Source of the DNA: Burkholderiaceae bacterium
Lineage (GTDB): Bacteria > Pseudomonadota > Gammaproteobacteria > Burkholderiales > Burkholderiaceae_C
Length of the DNA stretch: 25,357 nucleotides
Direction: 5' to 3'
Assembly: GCA_025458585.1 (NCBI GenBank)
Contig: JALOSD010000008.1
Coordinates: 1-25,357, forward strand
Made by a program: the position numbers and the translations under genes
Part shown: positions 9,618 to 22,609 of the stretch, in pieces
How the letters are laid out: the number at the start of each line of letters is the position of its first letter
Numbering within the stretch: position 1 is the first letter of the stretch
The notes under the pieces: generated by a model
The model's database searches: none
What the model was told of the DNA's origin: nothing
Seen by the model: only the letters and a program-made list of their open reading frames with translations

Positions 9618-10418
9618 ATGGGGTTCCTTGCCGGCAAGCGGCTGCTGATCACCGGGGTGCTGTCCAACCGCTCGATCGCCTATGGCATCGCGCGCGCGTG
9701 CCGGCGCGAGGGGGCCGAGCTCGCGTTCAGCTACGTCGGCGAGCGCTTCCGCGACCGCATCACCGAGTTCGCCGCCGAGTTCGGCTCGAGCCTCGTCTTC
9801 GAATGCGACGTCGCCGACGACGCGCAGATCGACCGCCTGTTCGCGGACCTGCGGGCGACGTGGCCGACCTTCGACGGTTTCGTGCACGCGATCGGCTTCG
9901 CGCCGCGCGAGGCGATCGCCGGCGAATTCCTCGACGGTCTGAGCCGCGAGGCCTTCCGCATCGCGCACGACATCTCGGCGTACAGCTTCCCCGCGATGGC
10001 CAAGGCCGCGGCGCCGATGCTCAACCCCGGCGCGGCGCTGCTGACGCTGAGCTACCTCGGCGCCGAGCGCGCGGTGCCGAACTACAACACGATGGGACTG
10101 GCCAAGGCCTCGCTCGAGGCCAGCGTGCGCTACCTGGCCGTGAACCTCGGCCCGCGCGGCGTGCGTGTCAACGGCATCTCCGCCGGGCCGATCAAGACGC
10201 TGGCCGCCGCGGGCATCAAGGGCTTCGGCAAGATCCTCGACATCGTCGAGCGCAACGCGCCGCTGCGCCGCAACGTGACGATCGACGACGTCGGCAACGT
10301 CGCCGCGTTCCTGCTGTCGGACCTCGCCGCCGGCGTGACGGCCGAGATCACCTACGTGGACGCCGGCTTCAGCCAGGTGATGGGCGGCGCGCCCGCCGAT
10401 ACCCCCGACGGCGCCTGA
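9618..10418 (+). CDS. fabI: Enoyl-[acyl-carrier-protein] reductase (NADH) FabI
   Basis: FabI performs the last step of each fatty-acid elongation cycle, reducing enoyl-ACP with NADH; it is the target of triclosan. The 266-residue protein begins MGFLAGKRLLITGVLSNRSI, the SDR cofactor-binding start typical of FabI. Counting from the chosen ATG, Tyr146 (LSYLG), Tyr156 and Lys163 (YNTMGLAK) fall at the same positions as the E. coli active-site residues, and Gly93 (AIGF) is also conserved. The ATG at 9618-9620 is preferred over an in-frame ATG at 9555 because GGAG lies 6 nt upstream and the fold begins directly after it. It is divergent from the rimP operon. A possible -10 (GAGAAT, 9577-9582) lacks a recognisable -35. 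The short C-terminal tail (GAPADTPDGA) is variable in the family. Confidence 0.96.
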   Translation: MGFLAGKRLLITGVLSNRSIAYGIARACRREGAELAFSYVGERFRDRITEFAAEFGSSLVFECDVADDAQIDRLFADLRATWPTFDGFVHAIGFAPREAIAGEFLDGLSREAFRIAHDISAYSFPAMAKAAAPMLNPGAALLTLSYLGAERAVPNYNTMGLAKASLEASVRYLAVNLGPRGVRVNGISAGPIKTLAAAGIKGFGKILDIVERNAPLRRNVTIDDVGNVAAFLLSDLAAGVTAEITYVDAGFSQVMGGAPADTPDGA

Positions 10419-10448
10419 ACGGCCCCGCCGGCGGGCCCGCCCGCCACG

Positions 10449-11393
10449 TCACAGAAGCTGCAGGATCTCGCGTCGCTTCTGCTGGTACTCCTCTTCCGTG
10501 ATCAGGTTCTGGTCGCGCAGGCGCTTGAGCGTCTTCAGCCGCTCCTCCTGCTCGGCCAGGAAGGCCGGCGTGCGCGTGGCGGGCGCCGCCGCCGCGGCAG
10601 GCGGCGGTGGGCTGCCGGCCTGGACGGGCGCCGCAGCGGCCGCCGCAGGCGCTGCGGACGCCGCCGCCGGGGCGGCCGCAGGCATGCCGGCGGGTGCCGG
10701 TGGCGAGCCTGCTGCCGCACCGCCGAGCACGAGCGTGACCCAGTCGGCCCGGCGCTGCGCCGTGGTGCCCTGTGCCCCGAGCCGAAGCTTCGGGTCGACC
10801 GCGGCGGCCCGCGAGCCGGGCTCGAACGCGATCAGCACACCGGTGGCGAGAAACTGGCCCTCGAACGGCTGCTGCGCGAGGCCGACGATCAGCTGCAGGC
10901 CCTCGGGGGTGCGGAACATGCGCCCCGTCGTGACGCTGCGCTCGACGAGCGGGCCGAGCGCGCCGTGACGGCCGACGACGGCGAAGGTCACCTCTTGCTG
11001 CGGCGACACCTCGGCCAGCGCCTGCACCAGCGGCGGCACGATCACCGCGAGCTCGTCGGCATTGAACAGCTCGACGTCGCGCCGGTCGGCGCGGCGAAGC
11101 GCGGCCATGGCCGCACGCAGCTCCTGGGCAGACAGCGCCGTGACCGGGTGCAGGTTCGCTGCCGCACCGGGCTCGGACCGTTCGATGCGCACGCGGTCGA
11201 AGTTGCCCTGGAACACGACCCTGACAACGCGCTCCTGCGCGCTGTCCGGGATGACCCGCGTGGTGCGGCCGAAAGGCTGCGTGGGTGCCTGCGACCAGGC
11301 GGCACACGGCAGCGCGAGCATGGCCCCCAGCGCCAACGCCGGCAGCACCTGGCAGCGACGCCCACGGGACGGGCGCTGGAATCGAAGGCTCAT
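10449..11393 (-). CDS. Exported SHOCT-domain protein of unknown function
   Basis: The 314-residue product starts with a basic stretch and hydrophobic core (LPALALGAMLALPCAAWSQA) that fits a Sec signal peptide cut near residue 32-35. The Cys30 context (LALPC) is not a good lipobox. A globular region (about 50-222) of no family I recognise follows, then an Ala/Pro-rich linker (about 224-275). A C-terminal SHOCT-like helix pair closes the protein (about 285-314, LKRLRDQNLITEEEYQQKRR). SHOCT segments are short oligomerisation modules, usually at protein ends. The ATG at 11391-11393 is chosen because GAGGAG lies 8 nt upstream; an earlier in-frame ATG lacks this. It lies 47 bp after malQ on the same strand and may be co-transcribed with the glucan genes, but nothing ties it to their chemistry. 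It converges on fabI. Confidence 0.8.
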   Translation of the reverse strand: MSLRFQRPSRGRRCQVLPALALGAMLALPCAAWSQAPTQPFGRTTRVIPDSAQERVVRVVFQGNFDRVRIERSEPGAAANLHPVTALSAQELRAAMAALRRADRRDVELFNADELAVIVPPLVQALAEVSPQQEVTFAVVGRHGALGPLVERSVTTGRMFRTPEGLQLIVGLAQQPFEGQFLATGVLIAFEPGSRAAAVDPKLRLGAQGTTAQRRADWVTLVLGGAAAGSPPAPAGMPAAAPAAASAAPAAAAAAPVQAGSPPPPAAAAAPATRTPAFLAEQEERLKTLKRLRDQNLITEEEYQQKRREILQLL

Positions 11394-11440
11394 CGTGGGT
11401 TCTCCTCGCGCGCGGCGCGTGTCGGCTCGTGGTCGTGGCA

Positions 11441-12988
11441 TCAGGGCAACCGATGGCCGGCAGGATACGCCGGCAGGCCCAGGCGGTCGAAGGCGCAGCG
11501 CCCGCTCGCCGCCGTGATCAGGCGCAGCACGCGGCCCGGCTCGGCGCCGACGTCGTCCCAGTCGAAGCGCCAGCCCCAGTTGCCGTCCATCCGCCCCGGC
11601 ACGTTCATGCGATGGCGGCCGTCGCAGCCGAGCACGTCCTGCAGCGGAAAGACCGCGAGGTCGGCCACCGAGTTGCTCGCCGCGCGGATCATCGCCCAGT
11701 GCACGTCGTGCTCGCCGCAGGCGAGATAGGTGCCGGCGTAGGCACGCTCGCGCTCGGTCGCGCTCGCCCACCAGCCGCGCGCGGTGTCGTTGTCGTGCGT
11801 GCCGCTGTAGACGACGGTGGCCGGCTCGTAGTTGTGCGGCAGGAAGTGGTTCGTCGCGTCGGCGGCGAACGCGAACTGCAGGATGCGCATGCCGGGCAAG
11901 CCGAAGCGCTGGCGCAGCGCGACGACGTCGGGCGTGATCACGCCGAGGTCCTCGGCGACGATCGGCAGCTTGCCCAGCGCCGCCTCGACGGCGTCGAACA
12001 GCGCCTGGCCAGGCGCCGGCACCCAGCGGCCCTCGACCGCGGTCGGACAACTCGCCGGGACCTCCCAGTAGCCCGCGAAGCCGCGGAAATGGTCGATGCG
12101 AAACGCGTCGGCAAGCGCGAGCGCGCGGCGGATGCGCGCGATCCACCACGCGAAGCCCTCGTCGGCCATGCGCTCCCAGCGGTACAGCGGGTTGCCCCAG
12201 CGCTGGCCGGTCGCGCTGAAGTAGTCCGGCGGCACGCCGGCGACGACGGTCGGCTGGAACGCGTCGTCGAGGAAGTACAGGTCGGGCCGCGCCCAGCAGT
12301 CGGCGCTGTGGTGGGCGATGAAGATCGGCAGGTCGCCCATCACGGCGACGCCGCGCTCGCGCGCGTAGGCGCGCAGCGCCGCCCACTGGGTGTCGAAGCA
12401 CCACTGCACGAAGCGCCAGAACGCGATCTCGCCGGCGTGCTCGCGGCGCGCCGTCAGCAGGGCCGCCGGGTCGCGCGCGGCCAGCGGCGCGTCCCACGCC
12501 CACCAGCCGCCGTCGACGCCGCGCGCCCGATGCGCCGCCTCGAGCGCCATGAACATCGCGTAGTCGTCGAGCCAGTCGACCTCGCGCCGGCACCAGGCCT
12601 CGAAGGCCTCGCGCTCGGCCGGCACGGCGCGGGCGAAGAAGCCCGCCGCCGCGGCGCGCAACTGCTCCATCCGCCACGGCACGACCCGGGCCCAGTCGAT
12701 CTGCCGGCGGTCGAAGGCCGGCGGCGCCGGCGCCTGCAGCCAGCCGCGTTCGACGAGCGGCTCGAGCGCGACCATCAGCGGGCTGCCGGCGAAGGCCGAG
12801 ACGCTCTGGTACGGCGAGTTGCCCGGGCCGATCGGGTTCATCGGCAGCAGCTGCCACAGGCGCTGCCCACATGATTGCAGCCAGTCGACGACGTGGTGGG
12901 CCCCAGGGCCGAAGTCGCCGCAGCCGTGCGGGCCGGGCAGCGACGTGACGTGCAGCAGGATGCCGCTCGCGCGTTCGTTCAGGTTCAT
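11441..12988 (-). CDS. malQ: 4-alpha-glucanotransferase (amylomaltase, GH77)
   Basis: MalQ disproportionates maltodextrins by transferring alpha-1,4-glucan chains and releasing glucose. The 515-residue protein is of the shorter bacterial/plant (Thermus-like) type, without the long N-terminal extension of E. coli MalQ. It starts ERASGILLHVTSLPGPHGCGDFG and has LLPMNPIGPGNSPYQSVSAFAG, both GH77 hallmarks. The likely nucleophile Asp299 is in FRIDHFRG, the acid/base Glu346 in IVAEDLG and Asp399 in SGTHDND. Start ATG 12986-12988 (MNLNERASG) lies 5 nt after the glgX stop; a clear ribosome-binding site is not seen, so translational coupling to glgX is likely. It is cytoplasmic and acts on dextrins imported by MalEFGK or released by GlgX. 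Confidence 0.97.
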   Translation of the reverse strand: MNLNERASGILLHVTSLPGPHGCGDFGPGAHHVVDWLQSCGQRLWQLLPMNPIGPGNSPYQSVSAFAGSPLMVALEPLVERGWLQAPAPPAFDRRQIDWARVVPWRMEQLRAAAAGFFARAVPAEREAFEAWCRREVDWLDDYAMFMALEAAHRARGVDGGWWAWDAPLAARDPAALLTARREHAGEIAFWRFVQWCFDTQWAALRAYARERGVAVMGDLPIFIAHHSADCWARPDLYFLDDAFQPTVVAGVPPDYFSATGQRWGNPLYRWERMADEGFAWWIARIRRALALADAFRIDHFRGFAGYWEVPASCPTAVEGRWVPAPGQALFDAVEAALGKLPIVAEDLGVITPDVVALRQRFGLPGMRILQFAFAADATNHFLPHNYEPATVVYSGTHDNDTARGWWASATERERAYAGTYLACGEHDVHWAMIRAASNSVADLAVFPLQDVLGCDGRHRMNVPGRMDGNWGWRFDWDDVGAEPGRVLRLITAASGRCAFDRLGLPAYPAGHRLP

Positions 12989-12993
12989 CGGAT

Positions 12994-15143
<2,150 letters not shown>

Positions 15144-15144
<1 letters not shown>

Positions 15145-17351
15145 CAGGCCGGGCCGAGGAACAGCGTTGCCAGCGGCGGCAGGTCGAGCACGACCGAGTG
15201 CGACCGGCCGTGGCTCGGCTGGGGCTCGACCGCGAGCACGCGGTGACCGTTGCCGAGGTTCGAGCCGCCGTAGTAGGCCGAATCGGTGTTCAGCAGCTCG
15301 CGCCAGGCGCCGGGCGCCTCGGGCACCCCGAGGCGAAAGCCCAGCCGCGGCACCGGCGTGAAGTTGCACACCACCGCCACGACGCCGCCGTGGTCGTCGC
15401 GCCGCAGCCACGCGAACACTGACACCTCGGCATCCTGGACCGCCAGCCACTCGAAGCCGCGCGCCTCGGCGTCGAGCTGGTGCAGCGCGCTGTCGCGCCG
15501 GTACAGGCCGTTGAGGTCGCGCACGAGGCGCTGCACGCCGGCGTGCAGCTCGTACTGCAGCAGGTACCAGGGCAGCTCGGTGTCGTGGTTCCACTCGCTG
15601 CCCTGCGCGAACTCCTGGCCCATGAACAGCAGCTTCTTGCCGGGGTGGCCCCACATGAAGCCGTAGTAGGCGCGCAGGTTGGCGAAGCGCTGCCACTCGT
15701 CGCCCGGCATGCGACCGAGGATCGAGCCCTTGCCGTGCACCACCTCGTCGTGCGACAGCGGCAGCACGAAGTTCTCGCTGAAGGCGTAGATGAGCCCGAA
15801 GGTCATCTTGTCGTGGTGCCAGCGGCGGTGCACCGGGTCCTCAGCCATGTACTGCAGCGTGTCGTGCATCCAGCCCATGTTCCACTTGAAGTGGAAGCCC
15901 AGGCCGCCGGCGTACGTCGGCGCCGACACGCCGGCAAACGCCGTCGACTCCTCGGCCACCGTGATCGCGCCCGGGCACTCGACGCCGATCACCTCGTTGG
16001 CACGGCGCAGGAACGCGATGGCCTCCAGGTTCTCGCGCCCGCCGTGCACGTTGGGGATCCACTCGCCTTCCTCGCGCGAGTAGTCGCGGTACAGCATCGA
16101 CGCCACGGCGTCGACGCGCAGGCCGTCGACCCCGAGGCGCTCGATCCAGTACAGCGCGCTGCCGACGAGGAAGTTGCGCACCTCGTGGCGGCCGAAGTTG
16201 TAGATCAGCGTGTTCCAGTCGCGGTGGAAACCCTCGCGCGGATCCTCGTGCTCGTACAGCGCCGACCCGTCGAAGCGTGCGAGGCCGAACGCGTCGGTCG
16301 GGAAGTGCGCCGGCACCCAGTCGACGAGCACGCCGAGCCCCTTGTCGCGGCAGGCCTGCACGAAGCGCATGAAGCCCTCGGGCGAGCCGGTGCGCGTGCC
16401 GTCGGGCTCGGGGTGGCCGAAGCGCGCCGTCGGCGCGTACAGGCCCAGCGTCTGGTAGCCCCACGAGCCGTCGAACGGGTGTTCGCTGACGGGCAGCAGC
16501 TCGACGTGCGTGAAGCCGAGATCGGCCGCGTAGGCGGGCAGGTTGCGCGCCAGCAGGTCCCAGTCGTGGAAGCTGCCGTCGGGGTGGCGCTGCCACGAGC
16601 CGAGGTGGACCTCGTAGATGGAGACCGGCGCCTGACGCCCGTTGGCCACCGCGCGCTGCGGCGGCAGCGGCTGCGCCGGCGGCAGCGACGCGACGACGCT
16701 CGCCGTCGCCGGCCGCAGCTCGGCCGCGCGTGCGTACGGGTCGCCGCGCAGCGGCAGCAACTCGCCGTCGTGCGACAGCAGTTCGTACTTGTAGCGGTCG
16801 CCGAGCGCGACGTGGGGCACGAAGATCTCCCACACGCCGGCACCAAGGCGCAGGCGCATCGGGTGGCGGCGGCCGTCCCACTGGTTGAAGTCGCCAACGA
16901 CGCTGACCCGCCGCGCGTTCGGCGCCCACAGCGCGAAGCGCACGCCCGCCACCCCGTCGACCTCGAGCGCGTGCGCGCCGAGCACGGTGTAGGGCCGCAG
17001 ATGGCTGCCCTCGCCGAGGTAGTAGATCTCGGTGTCGTCAATCAGCGGCGGGTAGGCGTAGGCGTCGGCGTAGCGCCCCTCCCCGCCGTCGGCCCAGGTG
17101 ACCTGAAGCCAGTAGTCGAAGCGCTGGCGGCGGCGTGGCACCGGCGCCTCGAACAGCCCCGCGTCGTGCCGGCGCTCGAGTGTCGCGACGCGGCGGCCCG
17201 TCTTGCGGTCAAGCACCGCGACCGCCTGCGCGCCGGGCAGCAGCGCGCGCACCCAAAGCGTGCCGTCGGCGTCGGCATGCAAGCCGAGCACCGAGAAGGG
17301 ATCGGCGTGGCGCGCCTGGACCAGCGCCATCACGTCGGCATCGGCGAGCAT
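15144..17351 (-). CDS. glgB: 1,4-alpha-glucan branching enzyme GlgB (GH13)
   Basis: GlgB cuts alpha-1,4 chains and reattaches them by alpha-1,6 links. The 735-residue protein has two N-terminal CBM48-like modules (about 10-110, DPFSVLGLH; and about 125-220, RFALWAPNARRVSVVGDFNQW), as in the long E. coli-type enzyme. The GH13 core follows: likely nucleophile Asp414 (DGLRVDAVASMLYRDYSR), acid/base Glu467 (ITVAEEST) and Asp535 (LPLSHDEVVHGKGS). A C-terminal beta domain ends LPPLATLFLGPA. Start ATG 17349-17351 has GAGGA 8 nt upstream. It lies 66 bp after glgP. No glgA or glgC is in the window, so its partners for glycogen synthesis must be elsewhere, or it acts on imported dextrins. Confidence 0.98.
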
Positions 17352-17417
17352 CGTGGAGGTCCTCGTTGGTCTTGTGGGGTGCGCGCAGCCGCCGTCGCGG
17401 CGGGCCGACCCCCGATG

Positions 17418-19792
<2,375 letters not shown>

Positions 19793-19831
19793 CGGTGGGC
19801 AACTCCAGGATGCGGGACTCCAGCGCCACCT

Positions 19832-19887
19832 GCAGGATCCGTGCCGCGTGCTGCGGCATACGCAGGATCCGTACCACCTGCTGCGGC
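19832..19887. repeat. 30-bp-period tandem repeat in the glgP leader
   Basis: GCAGGATCCGT begins at 19832 and again at 19862. The 26-base units 19832-19857 and 19862-19887 differ at three positions. A more degenerate relative (CCAGGATGCGGGACTCCAG) lies just upstream, near 19804. The repeat sits in the 5' leader of glgP, between the operator-like palindrome and the start codon. Confidence 0.6.
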
Positions 19888-19894
19888 GCGCTTG

Positions 19895-19914
19895 GATGTA
19901 GTAATGCTACATCG
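19895..19914. promoter_or_regulatory. Operator-like palindrome, copy 1 (glgP side)
   Basis: GATGTAG (19895-19901), 5-bp centre TAATG, CTACATC (19907-19913) is a perfect 7-bp-arm inverted repeat. Its core TGTA-N6-CTACATCG (19897-19914) recurs at 20007-20024. It lies about 100 bp upstream of the glgP start. Size and symmetry fit a dimeric repressor such as a LacI- or GntR-family protein; the regulator is not in the window. It does not resemble a MalT box. Confidence 0.6.
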
Positions 19915-19960
19915 GGTAATCCCTAGATTAGTCTAAGTTATTGTTTTATAAAACTTTTAA
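19914..19960. promoter_or_regulatory. AT-rich island in the glgP-malK divergent promoter region
   Basis: This stretch is far richer in A and T than the rest of the window and contains a perfect 12-bp palindrome GTTTTATAAAAC (19943-19954). The palindrome supplies TATAAA, a good -10-like hexamer, on both strands. No matching -35 was found at 16-18 bp on either side, so any promoter here would need an activator or is the glgP promoter in a weak form. The remaining part of the 306-bp gene-free gap (19793-20098) holds the tandem repeat, two operator-like sites and the malK promoter. Confidence 0.45.
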
Positions 19961-19985
19961 GGCCCTCGGTTGCAGTCAGACGACG

Positions 19986-20014
19986 TTGTCATCGAAGCAA
20001 TCGACTTGTATATT
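19986..20014 (+). promoter_or_regulatory. Predicted malK operon promoter
   Basis: TTGTCA (19986-19991), 17-bp spacer, TATATT (20009-20014) form a good sigma-70 promoter pointing to malK. The predicted start is near 20021, leaving a leader of about 78 nt. The -10 and start point are overlapped by the second operator-like site (20007-20024), which suggests direct repression by blocking RNA polymerase. Confidence 0.7.
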
Positions 20015-20024
20015 CTCTACATCG
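20007..20024. promoter_or_regulatory. Operator-like site, copy 2 (overlaps malK promoter)
   Basis: TGTA (20007-20010), TATTCT, CTACATCG (20017-20024) match copy 1 in all 12 positions outside the 6-bp centre. It is an imperfect inverted repeat (TGTA-N7-TACA). It covers the -10 hexamer and transcription start of the malK promoter. The 110-bp spacing between equivalent points of the two copies would allow looping. Confidence 0.6.
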
Positions 20025-20098
20025 ATGCCGCGCCTGACAAGCGTCGTCGGCGCCCACGAACAACAAGCCGGCGACGCGACCCGGCGGCAGGAGACTCC

Positions 20099-21217
<1,119 letters not shown>

Positions 21218-21294
21218 CCCCTGCGACCGCAAGCTTTCCCCACGAGGCCGAGCCTCGACAGTCCCCGCCCCGACACACGTCCACAGGAGAAGAC

Positions 21295-22491
21295 ATGTCC
21301 ATCAAGACGCTCAAACCCGTTGCCATCGCCGCTGCCGCCGTGGCCGCCCTCGCCTTCGCCGGCGCCGCGAGCGCGCAGGAAGCCGGCAAGCTGCTGGTCT
21401 GGATCAACGGCGACAAGGGCTACAACGGACTGCAGAAGGTCGGTGACGAGTTCGCCAAGAAGGCCGGCGTGCCGGTCACCGTCGAGCACCCCGAGGACGC
21501 TCCGGGCAAGTTCCAGCAGGCAGCCGCCGCCGGCAAGGGTCCGGACATCTTCTGCTGGCCGCACGACCGCATGGGCGAGTGGGCGAAATCGGGCCTGATC
21601 GTGCCGATCAACCCGAGCAAGCGCGTGCGCGACGAGGTCGAGGAGACCGCGTGGAAGGCCTTCGCCTACCAGGGCAAGACCTGGGGCTACCCGATCTCGG
21701 TCGAGGCGATCGGCCTGATCTACAACAAGGCCCTCGTCAAGACGCCGCCGAAGAGCTTCGACGACGTGCTCAAGATCGACAAGGAGCTCTCGGCCCAGGG
21801 CAAGAAGGCCATCCTGTGGGACTACAACAACACGTACTTCACGTGGCCGATCCTCGCCGCCGGCGGCGGCTACGTGTTCGGCCGTGACGCCAAGGGCGAA
21901 CTCGACCCGAGCAAGGTCGGCGTCAACAACCCCGGCGCGGTCACGGGTGCCCAGCTCCTGGCCGACATGATCAAGAACGGCCAGATGCCCAAGGGCTCCG
22001 GCTACGCCGAGATGGAGTCCGCGTTCACCAAGGGCAACGTGGCGATGATGATCTCCGGCCCCTGGGCCTGGGACAACCTGCGCAAGGCCAACATCGACTT
22101 CGGCGTGGCGCCGATCCCGGACGTCGCCGGCAAGCCCTCGAAGCCCTTCGTCGGCGTGCTCGGCTGCATGATCGCCGCGCCGAGCAAGAGCAAGGACATC
22201 GCCAAGGAGTTCATCGAGAACCACCTGATGCGCCCCGAGGGCCTGAAGATGGTCAACGCCGACGTGCCGCTGGGCACGCCGGCCAACAAGGCCTTCTTCA
22301 CCGAGCTGTCGAGCAACCCGAACATCAAGGCGACGATGGAGAACGCCCGCCGCGGCGAGCCGATGCCCAACATCCCCGAGATGGGCCGCTTCTGGTCGTC
22401 GATGGCCTCGGCGCTCGAGAACATCACCAACGGCCGCCAGGCGCCGAAGGAGGCGCTCGACGCCGCCGCGGCGCGCATGCTCGGCAAGTGA
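21295..22491 (+). CDS. malE: Maltose/maltodextrin-binding periplasmic protein MalE
   Basis: MalE captures maltodextrins in the periplasm and presents them to MalFGK2. The 398-residue precursor has a Sec signal peptide (MSIKTLKPVAIAAAAV...ASA, predicted cut after Ala27 before QEAGK). The mature protein closely follows E. coli MalE landmarks: KLLVWINGDKGYNGLQKVG, HPEDAPGKFQQAAAAGKGPD, FWAHDR-like FCWPHDRMGEWAKSGL, YPISVEAIGLIYNKAL, ALWDYNN-like AILWDYNNTYFTWP, AMMISGPWAWDNL and a C-terminal region with PNIPEMGRFWSSMASAL. Start ATG 21295-21297 has AGGAG about 6 nt upstream. It lies 77 bp after malK, and 118 bp with two hairpins separate it from malF. Confidence 0.97.
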   Translation: MSIKTLKPVAIAAAAVAALAFAGAASAQEAGKLLVWINGDKGYNGLQKVGDEFAKKAGVPVTVEHPEDAPGKFQQAAAAGKGPDIFCWPHDRMGEWAKSGLIVPINPSKRVRDEVEETAWKAFAYQGKTWGYPISVEAIGLIYNKALVKTPPKSFDDVLKIDKELSAQGKKAILWDYNNTYFTWPILAAGGGYVFGRDAKGELDPSKVGVNNPGAVTGAQLLADMIKNGQMPKGSGYAEMESAFTKGNVAMMISGPWAWDNLRKANIDFGVAPIPDVAGKPSKPFVGVLGCMIAAPSKSKDIAKEFIENHLMRPEGLKMVNADVPLGTPANKAFFTELSSNPNIKATMENARRGEPMPNIPEMGRFWSSMASALENITNGRQAPKEALDAAAARMLGK

Positions 22492-22497
22492 GCCAGG

Positions 22498-22568
22498 CAC
22501 GGCGGGCGCCCGGCGCCCGCCGTGACCGCCACCAGGGGGTCGCGCGTCGCCGTGAGGCGCCGGCGACG
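22498..22568 (+). promoter_or_regulatory. Two strong hairpins between malE and malF
   Basis: Six bases after the malE stop, CACGGCGGGCGCC (22498-22510) is followed, after one base, by its exact reverse complement (22512-22524). A second stem CGTCGCCG (22545-22552) / CGGCGACG (22561-22568) has an 8-nt loop. Neither is followed by a T-run. E. coli malE-malF carries REP palindromes here that protect malE mRNA and let MalE be made in large excess over MalF; these hairpins sit at the equivalent place and could do the same. Confidence 0.65.
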
Positions 22569-22609
22569 AGGCAGTCCGGCGCGGGCGCGTCGGCGTGTTC
22601 GGGGAGACG

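Noticed and set aside
10419..10448. Bidirectional terminator between fabI and the SHOCT gene
   Set aside because: GGCGGGCCCGCC (10430-10441) is a short palindrome without a T-run on either strand; too weak to call.
19970..20098. N-terminal extension of MalK
   Set aside because: The segment holds the predicted promoter and operator, its translation is not MalK-like, and ATG 20099 has a good ribosome-binding site.
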